Source: Chitinophagales bacterium (GTDB lineage Bacteria > Bacteroidota > Bacteroidia > Chitinophagales > JADIYW01). From it: a stretch of DNA of 9,671 nt. Numbering within the stretch: the stretch's first letter is position 1; each line of letters opens with the position of its first letter. Shown in pieces: positions 1-7,254 of this stretch. The stretch spans positions 1 to 9,671 of the forward strand of contig JADLAH010000308.1 in assembly GCA_020848315.1 (NCBI GenBank). The letters run 5' to 3'. The notes under the pieces are model-generated. The model did no database searches. It was not told the origin of the DNA and saw nothing but the letters and a program-made list of their open reading frames with translations. The position numbers were made by a program, and so were the translations under genes.

Positions 1-752
1 CTGTGTTTTACCACAGTCATTTTATCCTTGAAGTGTTTGAAGTCGCCTCTGCGTGTTTGGTCAATTAAAGCGTTTCTGTCAGCTAAGAATAGAATCCGTT
101 TTTTTGCTCCGCTTTTCCAAAGTCGGTGAATGATTTGAAAAGCTGTATAAGTTTTTCCTGTGCCTGTTGCCATTACCAGCAAAATCCTGTTCTGTCCGTT
201 GGCAATGGCTTCCACTGTTCTGTTCACGGCAATTTGCTGGTAGTATCTCGGTTTGCGGTTGGTGCCGTCAAAATAGTAGTCCTGCGAAACAATTCTTTCT
301 GCTTCGGGAGTTTCAATGCCCTTATACTTTTTGTATTTCTGCCACAGTTGTTCGGGTGTAGGGAAGTCGTCTAAACCGATTTCAGTTTCAATGTTTCCGT
401 CTATTGCTGTGCGGTCGTGAAATAAAAATCCGTCTCCGTTGCTACTGAATACACACGGAATATCCAATATTTGAGCATAGTCCAAACCTTGTTGTATTCC
501 TGCTCTTACTGAATGGTTGTTGTCTTTGGCTTCAATGATGGCAATAGGAATATTTGGTTTGTAATACAGAATATAGTCGGCTCGTTTTCTTGTTCCCCTT
601 GCTGTGATTTTTCCTCTAACGTAAATTTTACCATCAGTAAAAGAAACTTCCTCCAATATCTGCAACTGCTTGTCCCAACCTGCCTTTTCCAAAGCAGGTG
701 TGATAAACTTGGTGCATATATCTCGTTCAGAAAGTGTCCTTTTGTCTATCAT
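1..752 (-). CDS. hsdR: Type I restriction enzyme R subunit (HsdR), N-terminal part, cut by window edge
   Basis: This is the ATP-dependent translocase/nuclease subunit of a type I restriction-modification complex; the family cleaves unmodified DNA after translocation. The 250 visible codons begin at ATG 750-752, directly preceded by an in-frame TAA, and stay open to position 1. A PD-(D/E)xK-type nuclease core is visible: D59 in RADYILYY, then E74-A-K76 in IIEAK. A family-typical [11 protein letters not shown] stretch (168-178) is followed by Walker A (MATGTGKT, 194-201) and LFLADRN (221-227). The helicase motor's remainder and C-terminal region lie off the left edge. No hsdM or hsdS is present on the 5' side, so they would have to lie beyond the left edge. 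Hand counts give about 38% G+C over 481-600, against 55% over 1501-1560 plus 1801-1860 in the epimerase, which fits horizontal acquisition. A solitary SF2 helicase/nuclease is a less likely alternative. Confidence 0.9.
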   Translation of the reverse strand, partial: MIDKRTLSERDICTKFITPALEKAGWDKQLQILEEVSFTDGKIYVRGKITARGTRKRADYILYYKPNIPIAIIEAKDNNHSVRAGIQQGLDYAQILDIPCVFSSNGDGFLFHDRTAIDGNIETEIGLDDFPTPEQLWQKYKKYKGIETPEAERIVSQDYYFDGTNRKPRYYQQIAVNRTVEAIANGQNRILLVMATGTGKTYTAFQIIHRLWKSGAKKRILFLADRNALIDQTRRGDFKHFKDKMTVVKH

Positions 753-805
753 TTATTCAGTCAGATTCAATTGTGAAAATATGTCGCCAAATGGCTTTTA
801 TTTTT

Positions 806-837
806 CAAATATAGCGATTTTTATAAGTAATTTTAAA
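806..837 (-). promoter_or_regulatory. Candidate Bacteroidota-type promoter for hsdR
   Basis: Read on the minus strand, TATATTTG (806-813) matches the Bacteroidota -7 consensus TAnnTTTG exactly. It is preceded after 20 nt by TTTA (834-837), a 3/4 match to the -33 TTTG box. This predicts a start about 47 nt upstream of the hsdR ATG. The -33 box lies five bases from the heptad repeat that begins at 843. Confidence 0.5.
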
Positions 838-842
838 TAAAT

Positions 843-872
843 AGTAGTAAGTAGCAGGTAGTAAGTAGTAAG
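843..872. repeat. Tandem heptad repeat, AGTAGTA type
   Basis: Four units of period 7 can be read directly: AGTAGTA (843-849), AGTAGCA (850-856), GGTAGTA (857-863), AGTAGTA (864-870), then a partial AG. Only two bases differ from a perfect array. It is non-coding and directly abuts the hsdR promoter. Confidence 0.75.
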
Positions 873-889
873 ACGGCGTCGCGGCAACA

Positions 890-929
890 ATTAGCGAATG
901 AAATAATTAGCTGATTAGCGATTTATCTG
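890..929. repeat. Octad repeat, ATTAGCGA type
   Basis: The stretch divides into five 8-base units: ATTAGCGA (890-897), ATGAAATA (898-905), ATTAGCTG (906-913), ATTAGCGA (914-921) and TTTATCTG (922-929). Three share ATTAGC and the other two are degenerate. It is non-coding and its period differs from the neighbouring heptads. Confidence 0.55.
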
Positions 930-1015
930 TTTTCAATTATCCATTTTTTATTAAAAATACAGATTACTTCGTGCTTCTCGATGACATTTTTGGTGATAGC
1001 GAACATGCGATGTAC

Positions 1016-1037
1016 AGCCGACCGTGGACTGTCGACT
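1016..1037. repeat. Degenerate GTCGAC heptad element with dyad symmetry
   Basis: Three GTCGAC-like hexamers sit at exact 7-bp spacing: GCCGAC (1017-1022), GTGGAC (1024-1029) and GTCGAC (1031-1036). The outer units, AGCCGAC and GTCGACT, can pair as a 7-bp stem with one G-U around an 8-nt loop. The element shares hexamer, spacing and symmetry with the array inside valS at 4846-4879. It lies about 55 bases past the epimerase stop and has no U-run, so it is not an obvious terminator. Confidence 0.6.
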
Positions 1038-1092
1038 AATAAATTTCAGAATTGAGATTTCAGTATTCTCTAATTCACCATTTGTTACCTTC

Positions 1093-2166
1093 TCAATGGC
1101 AGTCTTTCACGCGCTGCGACATGTTGTCGTGGATTTGTACCAACGTGGTGTGCAGGTCGTATTTGAAGCTCCAGTCCGGGTAGTGGTTCTTGAATTTGCT
1201 CACATCCGAAACATACCAGATATGGTCGCCGATGCGGTTGGTTTCCACATACTGATAGTTCATTTTCTTGCCGGAAATCTGCTCACACAAAGTGATAGCT
1301 TCCTGCATGGAGCAGTTGGAGAAGCGGCTGCCGCCGGCATTGTAAGCCTCGCCTTGACGTGGGTTCTGATAGAAATGCCAGAACATATTCACGAGGTCGT
1401 AGCTGTGAATATTGTCGCGCACTTGTTTGCCTTTGTAGCCGAAGATATTGTATTGCGTGCCTGTTATAGCGCACTTCATCAGATAGGATAAAAATCCGTG
1501 CAGCATGGCGCCGCTGTGGTTAGGTCCTGTCAGACAGCCGCCGCGGAATACGCCGACTTTCATGCCGAAATAACGGCCATATTCCTGACACATGATGTCC
1601 GCCGCCACTTTGGATGCTCCGAACACGGAGTGTTTGGTATGGTCGATGCTCATCGTCTCATCGATACCTTCTTTGAAGAATGGATGATTCTGGTCTATTT
1701 CCCAGCGTGTTTCCAGTTCCACCAATGGCAGGTAGTTAGGATTGTCGCCGTATACTTTATTAGTGGACGTGAAGATAAACACGGCTTCCGGCGCATGCAG
1801 ACGCGTATATTCCAACATGTTCAGCGTGCCGTTAGCATTCACCGTAAAATCGGTAAACGGTTCCTTCGCGGCCCAATCGTGCGATGGTTGCGCAGCTGTA
1901 TGAACGATGAGTTTGATATCATGCCCGTATTCTTTGAATACATTTTCCAGCGCATTGTTATCGCGGATATCCAAAGAGTAGTGTTTGTAGTTGCTATATT
2001 GCTCTTCCAGTCGGTGTTTATTCCAGGAGGTGGAAGCATCCGCGCCGAAGAAATAAGAACGAAGGTCGTTATCAATGCCGACAATCAGATCAAATTTGTC
2101 AGCGAAAAATTCTACAGATTCACTGCCGATAAGGCCGCCGGAACCTGTTACGATACAAATATTCAT
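1093..2166 (-). CDS. NAD-dependent epimerase/dehydratase, CDP-paratose 2-epimerase-like
   Basis: This is a 357-residue extended short-chain dehydrogenase/reductase that probably epimerises or otherwise modifies a nucleotide sugar in the cytoplasm, as in surface-polysaccharide synthesis. The N-terminal Rossmann motif is G8-x-x-G11-x-x-G14. [10 protein letters not shown] (89-98) and TSTNKVYGD (133-141) follow, then the catalytic-lysine segment HSVFGASK (179-186) and FRGGCLTGP (207-215). [14 protein letters not shown] (242-255) belongs to the substrate domain. These blocks recall the RfbE/tyvelose-epimerase group, but the exact substrate cannot be read from sequence. The classic YxxxK tyrosine position is phenylalanine (F182, with K186). 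I recall the same FGASK in related bacterial proteins, so it is probably a subfamily trait rather than damage. The gene lies 67 bp after the esterase, with its own weak promoter candidate, and no other sugar-pathway genes are visible. Confidence 0.85.
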   Translation of the reverse strand: MNICIVTGSGGLIGSESVEFFADKFDLIVGIDNDLRSYFFGADASTSWNKHRLEEQYSNYKHYSLDIRDNNALENVFKEYGHDIKLIVHTAAQPSHDWAAKEPFTDFTVNANGTLNMLEYTRLHAPEAVFIFTSTNKVYGDNPNYLPLVELETRWEIDQNHPFFKEGIDETMSIDHTKHSVFGASKVAADIMCQEYGRYFGMKVGVFRGGCLTGPNHSGAMLHGFLSYLMKCAITGTQYNIFGYKGKQVRDNIHSYDLVNMFWHFYQNPRQGEAYNAGGSRFSNCSMQEAITLCEQISGKKMNYQYVETNRIGDHIWYVSDVSKFKNHYPDWSFKYDLHTTLVQIHDNMSQRVKDCH

Positions 2167-2191
2167 GTGTTGCGTGTTAAATTTTTGTTGC

Positions 2192-2199
2192 CCAAGATA
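2192..2199 (-). promoter_or_regulatory. Weak -7 box candidate for the epimerase gene
   Basis: TATCTTGG on the minus strand is one base off TAnnTTTG and lies 25 nt before the epimerase ATG, predicting a short leader. Only an A/T run occupies the expected -33 region, so the gene could equally be read through from the esterase. Confidence 0.3.
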
Positions 2200-2233
2200 C
2201 GAGTTTTTGGGAAATGAAAAAATAATACGCCGC

Positions 2234-3499
2234 TTATTTCAGGATGCTGATTTTGCCGATGTATTGCAGGCTGCTGTCGTCTGTCGGAATCAGTTTTACC
2301 AGGTAAGTTCCGTTGCTCAGTATTTCCTGTACATCCAATGTCTGCGATGCGCTAATGTGGGTGCGATATACTTCCGCACCGGTCAGCGAAATAATCTGTA
2401 GTGTGGCGTCCTGCCATTGTTGTCCTTTCGGCAGTTCAATAGTAAAACGACCATTGGATGGATTGGGGAATAAGTTGAGTGTTTCGGTGCTTACACGCGG
2501 TGAAATGGCAGTGACGGTGCCCGTGCGGCACACCACATCAGCGAGAAACGCGGTGGTCTTTTCGAGAATCAGTTTTTTTGCGGTTGTGTCGGCGTGCGCA
2601 TCCACCGGATGACCGTAGTATTGAAACGGATAGAATTCCGTTTTCATGCCCAACGATTTCGCTTTCGGGAATATCTTCTGCGGGCCGTAGAAAGTGCCTA
2701 GAAAACAGGCTACGGTGACAAAACAGCCCATTTCATACGGCACAGTCAGGTCGGGATTGTTGTGAAACGCGAGATAGGCAATATCTCTATTGTCGTTGAG
2801 GTAGTTGATATTGTCGAATGCACCGCTGCAGCTCACAATCGCTCTGATGCCGCTATTGGAATTATAGCCCGGATTTCCGCTGTTGCCTTCCAGTCCGCCC
2901 ATCAGCGGAATGTTTCTTTTGAAATAATAGGACATTTCAGTGGTGTCGTTGATAAACACGGTGTTTAACGCGGTAATAGCACCGGCGGAAGAACCATAAA
3001 TCAGAATACGGTTAGTATCAACTTTATACATGTTGCCGTTGGTGGCCGCGTCTTTCTTGAAATAGCGTATCGCGGCACGTAAATCGTGGGAGGCGCGTAT
3101 CATCGCCTTGTACCAGTTGTCCGGAGAAGCAAAGTTGAGGAATGGAGAGATGGCGACTGTTTGTTCCACGCGGTATTCGATGTTGGCCGTCACATATCCT
3201 TTTTCCGCGAAATGGCGGGCGGTCAGGTCGATGCGCTGGTCGGTGCGGCTGCCGCCGACGAAGGAACCACCGTGTACGAAAATAATCAGAGGACGCAGGG
3301 ACGCAGTATCTTCCGCAGGTTCATACACATCAAGCACTAGGTCGGTCCACTTGCCGTTGCTGTCGTAGTTGCCGCCATAGAGGATGTCCGCCTTTTTGCT
3401 GGCCGTAAAAGTGGCGGTTGTGTAGCGTCCGTCACACTGCGCGTGCAACTGAGAAACGAAAGCGAATAAAAGAAGGAAGTGTAGAATTATTTTTTGCAT
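2234..3499 (-). CDS. Secreted alpha/beta-hydrolase carboxylesterase with T9SS type A sorting domain
   Basis: This 421-residue exported hydrolase probably cleaves an ester such as acetyl or feruloyl groups on plant or bacterial polysaccharides; the substrate is inferred only from the family. A signal peptide (about 1-20, ending HA before QC) precedes an alpha/beta-hydrolase domain (about 35-322). The oxyanion motif is HGGSF (76-80) and the nucleophile elbow is GSSAG (169-173, S171). The likely acid is D250 in NPDLTVPY, and the likely base is H297 in YGHPVDAH, with H302 as an alternative. From about 340 a short linker leads to [10 protein letters not shown] (343-352) and a beta-rich tail ending in a lysine, the signature of the T9SS type A sorting domain. 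The protein is therefore expected outside the outer membrane or anchored to it. The gene starts 73 bp after valS ends; a weak -7 candidate, TATTTTCG (3514-3521), lies before the ATG. Confidence 0.9.
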   Translation of the reverse strand: MQKIILHFLLLFAFVSQLHAQCDGRYTTATFTASKKADILYGGNYDSNGKWTDLVLDVYEPAEDTASLRPLIIFVHGGSFVGGSRTDQRIDLTARHFAEKGYVTANIEYRVEQTVAISPFLNFASPDNWYKAMIRASHDLRAAIRYFKKDAATNGNMYKVDTNRILIYGSSAGAITALNTVFINDTTEMSYYFKRNIPLMGGLEGNSGNPGYNSNSGIRAIVSCSGAFDNINYLNDNRDIAYLAFHNNPDLTVPYEMGCFVTVACFLGTFYGPQKIFPKAKSLGMKTEFYPFQYYGHPVDAHADTTAKKLILEKTTAFLADVVCRTGTVTAISPRVSTETLNLFPNPSNGRFTIELPKGQQWQDATLQIISLTGAEVYRTHISASQTLDVQEILSNGTYLVKLIPTDDSSLQYIGKISILK

Positions 3500-3540
3500 A
3501 CGGTGATTTACATCGAAAATACAAAAAAATAATTTTAAGT

Positions 3541-3555
3541 CACGGCAGCAGCCGT
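3541..3555 (-). terminator. Possible weak terminator after valS
   Basis: ACGGC (3542-3546) and GCCGT (3551-3555) form a 5-bp GC-rich stem with a 4-nt loop, 18 nt downstream of the valS stop codon. On the minus strand a run of T residues follows only after about 12 nt, so the hairpin is short and its U-tract distant. It may attenuate rather than fully terminate read-through into the esterase gene. Confidence 0.35.
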
Positions 3556-3572
3556 AATTTTTACTTTCTTTT

Positions 3573-6197
3573 TCAGCTCAGTTTCAGCATACTTTCTTTC
3601 AGCGATTGCAGTTTGGATTGTCCGTCCGCTAGTTTTTTTCTTTCATTGGCAATCACTTCCGGTTTTGCATTCGCGACAAACTTCTCGTTGCTCAGCTTTT
3701 TCTCTACGGATGCAATGAATCCTTCGAGGTAAGCCATTTCTTCCGAAATTTTCTTTTTCTCCGCATCGGCATCTACCTGTATGCCGGTTTCAATGAAGAG
3801 TTTGTCGGTTTGGACCAACTGTGCAACGGCATTTTCCACTTCCGTCTGCGTGTATTGTATAGGTTCGATATTCGCGATTTTTTCTATCAGCGAAGCGAAT
3901 TTTGTATACAGACTTTTGTCGGCGGTCTGAACGTGTACGGTGAGTTTTACTTTCGGGGAAAGACCGTTTTTGTTGCGGATATCGCGGATAGCGGAAATAA
4001 TTTCTTTCAGTTTTTCACCTTCCTGAATCAGCGCGTTGTCGTAGCTGTTATGTTGCGGATAACTTGCTACGCAGATATCGTCGGTTCTGTTTTCATTCAG
4101 GTGGTGATAGATTTCTTCCGTGATAAACGGCATAAACGGATGTAATAATTTCATCAGTTCCTCAAAATAACCGATGGTTTTTTCGTAGGTAACGCGGTCG
4201 GTTTTTTCACCAAACGGCGGTTTCACAAATTCAAGGTACCACGAACAGAAATCATCCCAAATGAATTTGTATAAATCAATCAATGCCTCCGACAAACGGT
4301 AGGAGGTATATGATTTCTCGAGGTTTTCTTTCAGTTGGCCGAGTTTGTTTTCAAACCAACTGAATACCGCTTCATCTTTCTGATTGCTGTTTTCATCGAT
4401 TTCCCAACCTTTCACCAGTCGCAATGCGTTCCAGATTTTATTGCTGAAGTTGCGACCCTGTTCACAGAGTTTTTCGTCAAATGGCAGGTCGTTGCCGGCA
4501 GGAGAACAGAACAGCATGCCGGTGCGCACACCGTCGGCGGAGTATTTCTCTATCAAATCCAGCGGATCCGGTGAGTTGCCCAATGATTTCGACATTTTTC
4601 GCCCCTGTTTGTCGCGTACGATGCCCGTCAGATAAACGTTGGAGAATGGTTTTTCGCCACGGTATTCATAGCCCGCAATAATCATTCTGGCCACCCAGAA
4701 AAACAGGATTTCCGGTGCTGTAACAAGGTCATTGGTCGGGTAGTAGTAGTTGATGTCTTTCCCATCCGGATGCTTGAAGCCGTCGAATACGGAAATCGGC
4801 CACAGCCAGGATGAAAACCAGGTATCCAGCACGTCTTCGTCCTGTGTCAACGGTCGACGGTCGACAGTCGACTGTTGACCAAATTTCTCGATATATATTT
4901 TCTCGGCTTCTTCGGCCGTTTTCGCGACTACATAGTTGCCTTTGTCATCGTACCATGCCGGAATGCGGTGTCCCCACCACAGCTGCCGCGAAATACACCA
5001 GTCGTGTACATTCTCCATCCAGTGGCGGTAGGTGTTTTTGAATTTATCCGGAATCAGGCGGATATTGTCATTCATTACATTTTCCAGTGCCGGCTTGGCA
5101 AGGTCTTCCATTTTCAGGAACCACTGCATGGACAGTTTGGGTTCAATCACCGCATCTGTTCTTTCGGAATAGCCCACTTTATTGCGGATATCTTCGACTT
5201 TTTCCAGATGTCCTTTTTCTTCGAGTTCCGCCGCGATTTTCTTGCGTACCGCGAAGCGATCCTGTCCGACATAGATTTGCGCTTTCTCACTCATCGTGCC
5301 GTCGTCATTCAGTACGTCGATGATTTCGAGCTGATGCTTGATACCAAGGTTGTAGTCGTTGATGTCGTGTGCAGGTGTTACTTTGAGCGTGCCCGTACCA
5401 AATTCTCTGTCAATGTATTCATCGAAAATGATAGGTACTTTGCGCTCAATCAGCGGTACGATGGCATGTTTGCCTTTGAGGTGTGTATATCGTTCGTCTT
5501 CGGGATGTACGCAGATGGCAGTGTCGCCCATGATGGTTTCCGGACGGGTGGTAGCTACGGTAATATAACCATCTGCATCCGCGAGTTGATATCGGATATA
5601 ATATAGCTTGGAATTTACTTCCTTGTGAATTACCTCTTCGTCTGATACCGCGGTAAGGCCCTTCGGATCCCAGTTGACCATGCGCACACCGCGGTAGATT
5701 TTACCTTTGTTGAACAGGTCTATGAATACTTCGATAACGGCGTCGCTGAGGTCTTGCTCCATCGTAAAGCGCGTTCTGTCCCAATCGCAGGAAGCGCCCA
5801 GTTTTTCGAGCTGCTTCAGGATAATGCCGCCGTATTTTTCTTTCCATTCCCAGGCATGTTTCAGGAATTCCTCTCTGCTGATATCTTTCTTGTTGATGCC
5901 TTGTTCTTTCAGGAGATTCACCACTTTGGCTTCCGTCGCGATAGAGGCGTGGTCGGTGCCGGGCACCCAACAGGCATTCTTGCCTTGCATTCTTGCCTTG
6001 CGGATCAGGATATCCTGGATGGTGTTGTTGAGCATGTGTCCCATGTGCAGTACGCCGGTGACATTGGGTGGCGGAATGACGATGGTATAAGGTTCGCGTT
6101 CATCCGGAACGGATCGGAAATATTGTTGATTCAGCCAGTGTTGATACCATTTTTCTTCGATGGCAACGTGGTCTACATTCTTTGGTAATTCTTGCAT
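3573..6197 (-). CDS. valS: Valyl-tRNA synthetase
   Basis: This class I aminoacyl-tRNA synthetase attaches valine to tRNA-Val and edits misactivated threonine. With the ATG at 6195-6197 it has 874 residues, the usual length for Bacteroidota ValRS. It opens [19 protein letters not shown]. An upstream in-frame ATG at 6245 would add 16 atypical residues and overlaps a promoter-like box, so I rejected it. The HIGH motif appears as HMGH (51-54) and KMSKS lies at 534-538. The inserted editing domain has TTRPET (216-221) and PAHD (275-278). DVLDTWFSS (455-463) returns to the catalytic core. An anticodon-binding domain follows (about 610-750), then the C-terminal charged coiled coil (about 805-870). 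Oddly, residues 441-451 ([11 protein letters not shown]), just before DVLDTWFSS, are encoded by a palindromic GTCGAC heptad array. All core motifs are intact, so the enzyme should work. Confidence 0.97.
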   Translation of the reverse strand: MQELPKNVDHVAIEEKWYQHWLNQQYFRSVPDEREPYTIVIPPPNVTGVLHMGHMLNNTIQDILIRKARMQGKNACWVPGTDHASIATEAKVVNLLKEQGINKKDISREEFLKHAWEWKEKYGGIILKQLEKLGASCDWDRTRFTMEQDLSDAVIEVFIDLFNKGKIYRGVRMVNWDPKGLTAVSDEEVIHKEVNSKLYYIRYQLADADGYITVATTRPETIMGDTAICVHPEDERYTHLKGKHAIVPLIERKVPIIFDEYIDREFGTGTLKVTPAHDINDYNLGIKHQLEIIDVLNDDGTMSEKAQIYVGQDRFAVRKKIAAELEEKGHLEKVEDIRNKVGYSERTDAVIEPKLSMQWFLKMEDLAKPALENVMNDNIRLIPDKFKNTYRHWMENVHDWCISRQLWWGHRIPAWYDDKGNYVVAKTAEEAEKIYIEKFGQQSTVDRRPLTQDEDVLDTWFSSWLWPISVFDGFKHPDGKDINYYYPTNDLVTAPEILFFWVARMIIAGYEYRGEKPFSNVYLTGIVRDKQGRKMSKSLGNSPDPLDLIEKYSADGVRTGMLFCSPAGNDLPFDEKLCEQGRNFSNKIWNALRLVKGWEIDENSNQKDEAVFSWFENKLGQLKENLEKSYTSYRLSEALIDLYKFIWDDFCSWYLEFVKPPFGEKTDRVTYEKTIGYFEELMKLLHPFMPFITEEIYHHLNENRTDDICVASYPQHNSYDNALIQEGEKLKEIISAIRDIRNKNGLSPKVKLTVHVQTADKSLYTKFASLIEKIANIEPIQYTQTEVENAVAQLVQTDKLFIETGIQVDADAEKKKISEEMAYLEGFIASVEKKLSNEKFVANAKPEVIANERKKLADGQSKLQSLKESMLKLS
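4846..4879. repeat. In-frame GTCGAC heptad palindrome inside valS
   Basis: Five hexamers are spaced exactly 7 bp apart on the plus strand: GTCAAC, GTCGAC, GTCGAC, GTCGAC and GTTGAC. The single linking bases are G, G, A and T. The first and fifth hexamers are reverse complements, as are the second and fourth, and the central one is self-complementary. The 34 bases are therefore an inverted repeat apart from the linking bases. It is translated in valS as about residues 441-451, a position that other ValRS proteins (as I recall them) fill with an unrelated loop of similar length. Its closest match in the window is at 1016-1037. Confidence 0.9.
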
Positions 6198-6242
6198 ATT
6201 GGACGCTTTATATCTGCTGCCGGAGCCGGCGGAACAGAAGGC

Positions 6243-6250
6243 CAAAAATA
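6243..6250 (-). promoter_or_regulatory. Candidate -7 box for valS
   Basis: TATTTTTG on the minus strand fits TAnnTTTG exactly and predicts transcription starting about 40 nt before the ATG at 6197. No clear -33 TTTG is seen at 19-21 nt. The box overlaps the alternative upstream ATG at 6243-6245, which would then not be in the transcript. Confidence 0.4.
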
Positions 6251-6267
6251 CAAAATTGTACCTGTAG

Positions 6268-6296
6268 AATTGTTAATTGACAATTATTATTTGTCA
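6268..6296. repeat. A+T-rich overlapping inverted repeats at the end of the TraB-like gene
   Basis: Two mutually exclusive stems share bases: AATTGT (6268-6273) with ACAATT (6280-6285), and TGACAA (6278-6283) with TTGTCA (6291-6296). The second spans the stop codon of the TraB-like gene. Both are six A/T-rich pairs, so termination would be weak. The AATTG/CAATT wording resembles another common Bacteroidota intergenic repeat type. Confidence 0.35.
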
Positions 6297-7204
6297 GTGG
6301 AAACGGCATCTACGGTGTAGCCTGCATCGCGCAATAACTGTACGAGTCCGTTTTTGCCGCCGAGGTGTCCTGCGCCTACCGCAATGAAGCAGTTTTTTTC
6401 CTGCATCAGCTGACTGAGTCTGGATATCCAGGCTTTATTGCGCTTGTCGAGCAGATTGTCTTTCAGGTAGGCATTTTCTTCTTCTTCAAAGATAGCGGCC
6501 AGTGCTGTCGTATTTTGTGCGGTATAGTAGCGCACCATCTGATCCATTTTCTGTGTTTCCTGTGTGTAGTTTTTGATGGTTTTTACCATGCTTTTAAGCT
6601 GGTCTTCCATCGGAATATCCTCCAGCATTTTCAACTGTTGTTCATAAGTCTCCAGACCGACTACCGGCAGGTTGTGATCTTCCGCCATGTCTTTGAAATT
6701 GCGCTCATAGGATTCTTTATTCTGCCCGAGGTAATTGAAGAATATCAGTTGTTCCAGGTAGAAAGGCTTGAGTCTGCCGTAGGTTCTTTCAAATGTTTTT
6801 GCCGGAATACCGATGGTGTCAGCCATAAACTGTGTGAGAATGGTGTAGTCGGAATCGGACATATAGTCTTTGATGGTTTTTTCATTCTCCAGCACACTGA
6901 GTTGTGCCAACGCAACAATATCCATGTCTTTCATGTCAATTTCCATCACGATAGTGCCGGCTTTCTTGATTTTTTCCGATACTTTTTTCCCGAGGAAATA
7001 GTCGTCCTGCGGGATGGCGTGAATGGTGCCGTACAGGTAGGATGGCTGTTCGAGGCCGTTGCCGGAAATCTGCCAGAAAAGGGAATTGTTGGTTTGCAGC
7101 GCTTTCTCCAGTACAGGCGCATTCTTTTTGTTTTTGCTTTTATCGGCGGCCTGTGCACCCAGTATCAGCAACAGCAACGCAGGAAGTAAGAATATCTTTT
7201 TCAT
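6287..7204 (-). CDS. TraB/GumN-family exported protein
   Basis: This is a 305-residue protein of the TraB/GumN superfamily (related to TIKI metalloproteases). The bacterial members' function is not established; a periplasmic metal-dependent hydrolase is plausible. The start chosen is ATG 7202-7204, because it opens a clean signal peptide (KKIFLLPALLLLILGAQA, cleavage near residue 19). Extending upstream to 7273 adds residues without signal character and runs into the preceding gene. Family motifs are YLYGTIH (56-62), a VMEIDM strand (86-91), VVGLETYEQQ (181-190) and the C-terminal AVGAGHLGGKNGLVQLL (275-291). The paired histidine motifs GTIH and GAGH are the expected putative active-site or metal-binding elements, and both are intact. 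It follows the second thioredoxin gene by 50 bp, with a strong hairpin in that gap, so expression may be attenuated relative to the thioredoxins. Confidence 0.85.
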   Translation of the reverse strand: MKKIFLLPALLLLILGAQAADKSKNKKNAPVLEKALQTNNSLFWQISGNGLEQPSYLYGTIHAIPQDDYFLGKKVSEKIKKAGTIVMEIDMKDMDIVALAQLSVLENEKTIKDYMSDSDYTILTQFMADTIGIPAKTFERTYGRLKPFYLEQLIFFNYLGQNKESYERNFKDMAEDHNLPVVGLETYEQQLKMLEDIPMEDQLKSMVKTIKNYTQETQKMDQMVRYYTAQNTTALAAIFEEEENAYLKDNLLDKRNKAWISRLSQLMQEKNCFIAVGAGHLGGKNGLVQLLRDAGYTVDAVSTDK

Positions 7205-7214
7205 AGGTGGATAT

Positions 7215-7241
7215 AAAGAAAAAGTTGCGCATGCGCAACTT
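7215..7241 (-). terminator. Perfect 20-bp palindrome plus T-tract between the thioredoxin-like and TraB-like genes
   Basis: AAGTTGCGCATGCGCAACTT (7222-7241) is fully self-complementary. On the minus strand it can fold with a GC-rich stem and a small loop, followed by TTTCTTT. It starts 13 nt after the upstream stop codon and ends 17 nt before the next ATG. This is the form of an intrinsic terminator or attenuator. A dimeric-regulator operator is an alternative, since the dyad is perfect. Confidence 0.7.
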
Positions 7242-7254
7242 GTAGGATTATATT

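Larger units (their letters stand above)
753..1092. other. Gene-free interval with a cluster of short-period repeats
   Basis: No convincing gene lies between the hsdR start and the epimerase stop. The interval holds the hsdR promoter, a 7-bp-period repeat (843-872), an 8-bp-period repeat (890-929), an A+T-rich stretch around 931-953, and a degenerate GTCGAC heptad element (1016-1037). Closer to the epimerase stop is an imperfect dyad, AATTGAGA (1050-1057) with TCTCTAATT (1067-1075). It could form a weak hairpin in the epimerase transcript but has no following U-run. The reading frame entering from 1024 on the plus strand is only the shadow of the epimerase gene. Confidence 0.7.

Noticed and set aside
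126..776. Short plus-strand frames over the left edge
   Set aside because: They are antisense shadows of hsdR, which is open on the minus strand across the whole stretch.
753..1092. CRISPR array in the repeat cluster
   Set aside because: The repeats are only 7-8 bp with no spacers, so they are short tandem repeats rather than CRISPR units.
1498..2217. Long plus-strand reading frames opposite the epimerase
   Set aside because: They mirror the well-supported minus-strand epimerase and have no recognisable motifs or composition of their own.
4875..5606. 243-codon plus-strand frame opposite valS
   Set aside because: It lies wholly within valS and carries no domain signal.
6198..6286. T-box or other riboswitch before valS
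   Set aside because: The leader is about 40 nt from the likely transcription start, too short, and shows no specifier-loop or antiterminator features.
6365..7189. 274-codon plus-strand frame opposite the TraB-like gene
   Set aside because: It is rich in His/Phe/Val runs typical of antisense translation of a coding gene. The opposite strand has clear family motifs and a signal peptide.
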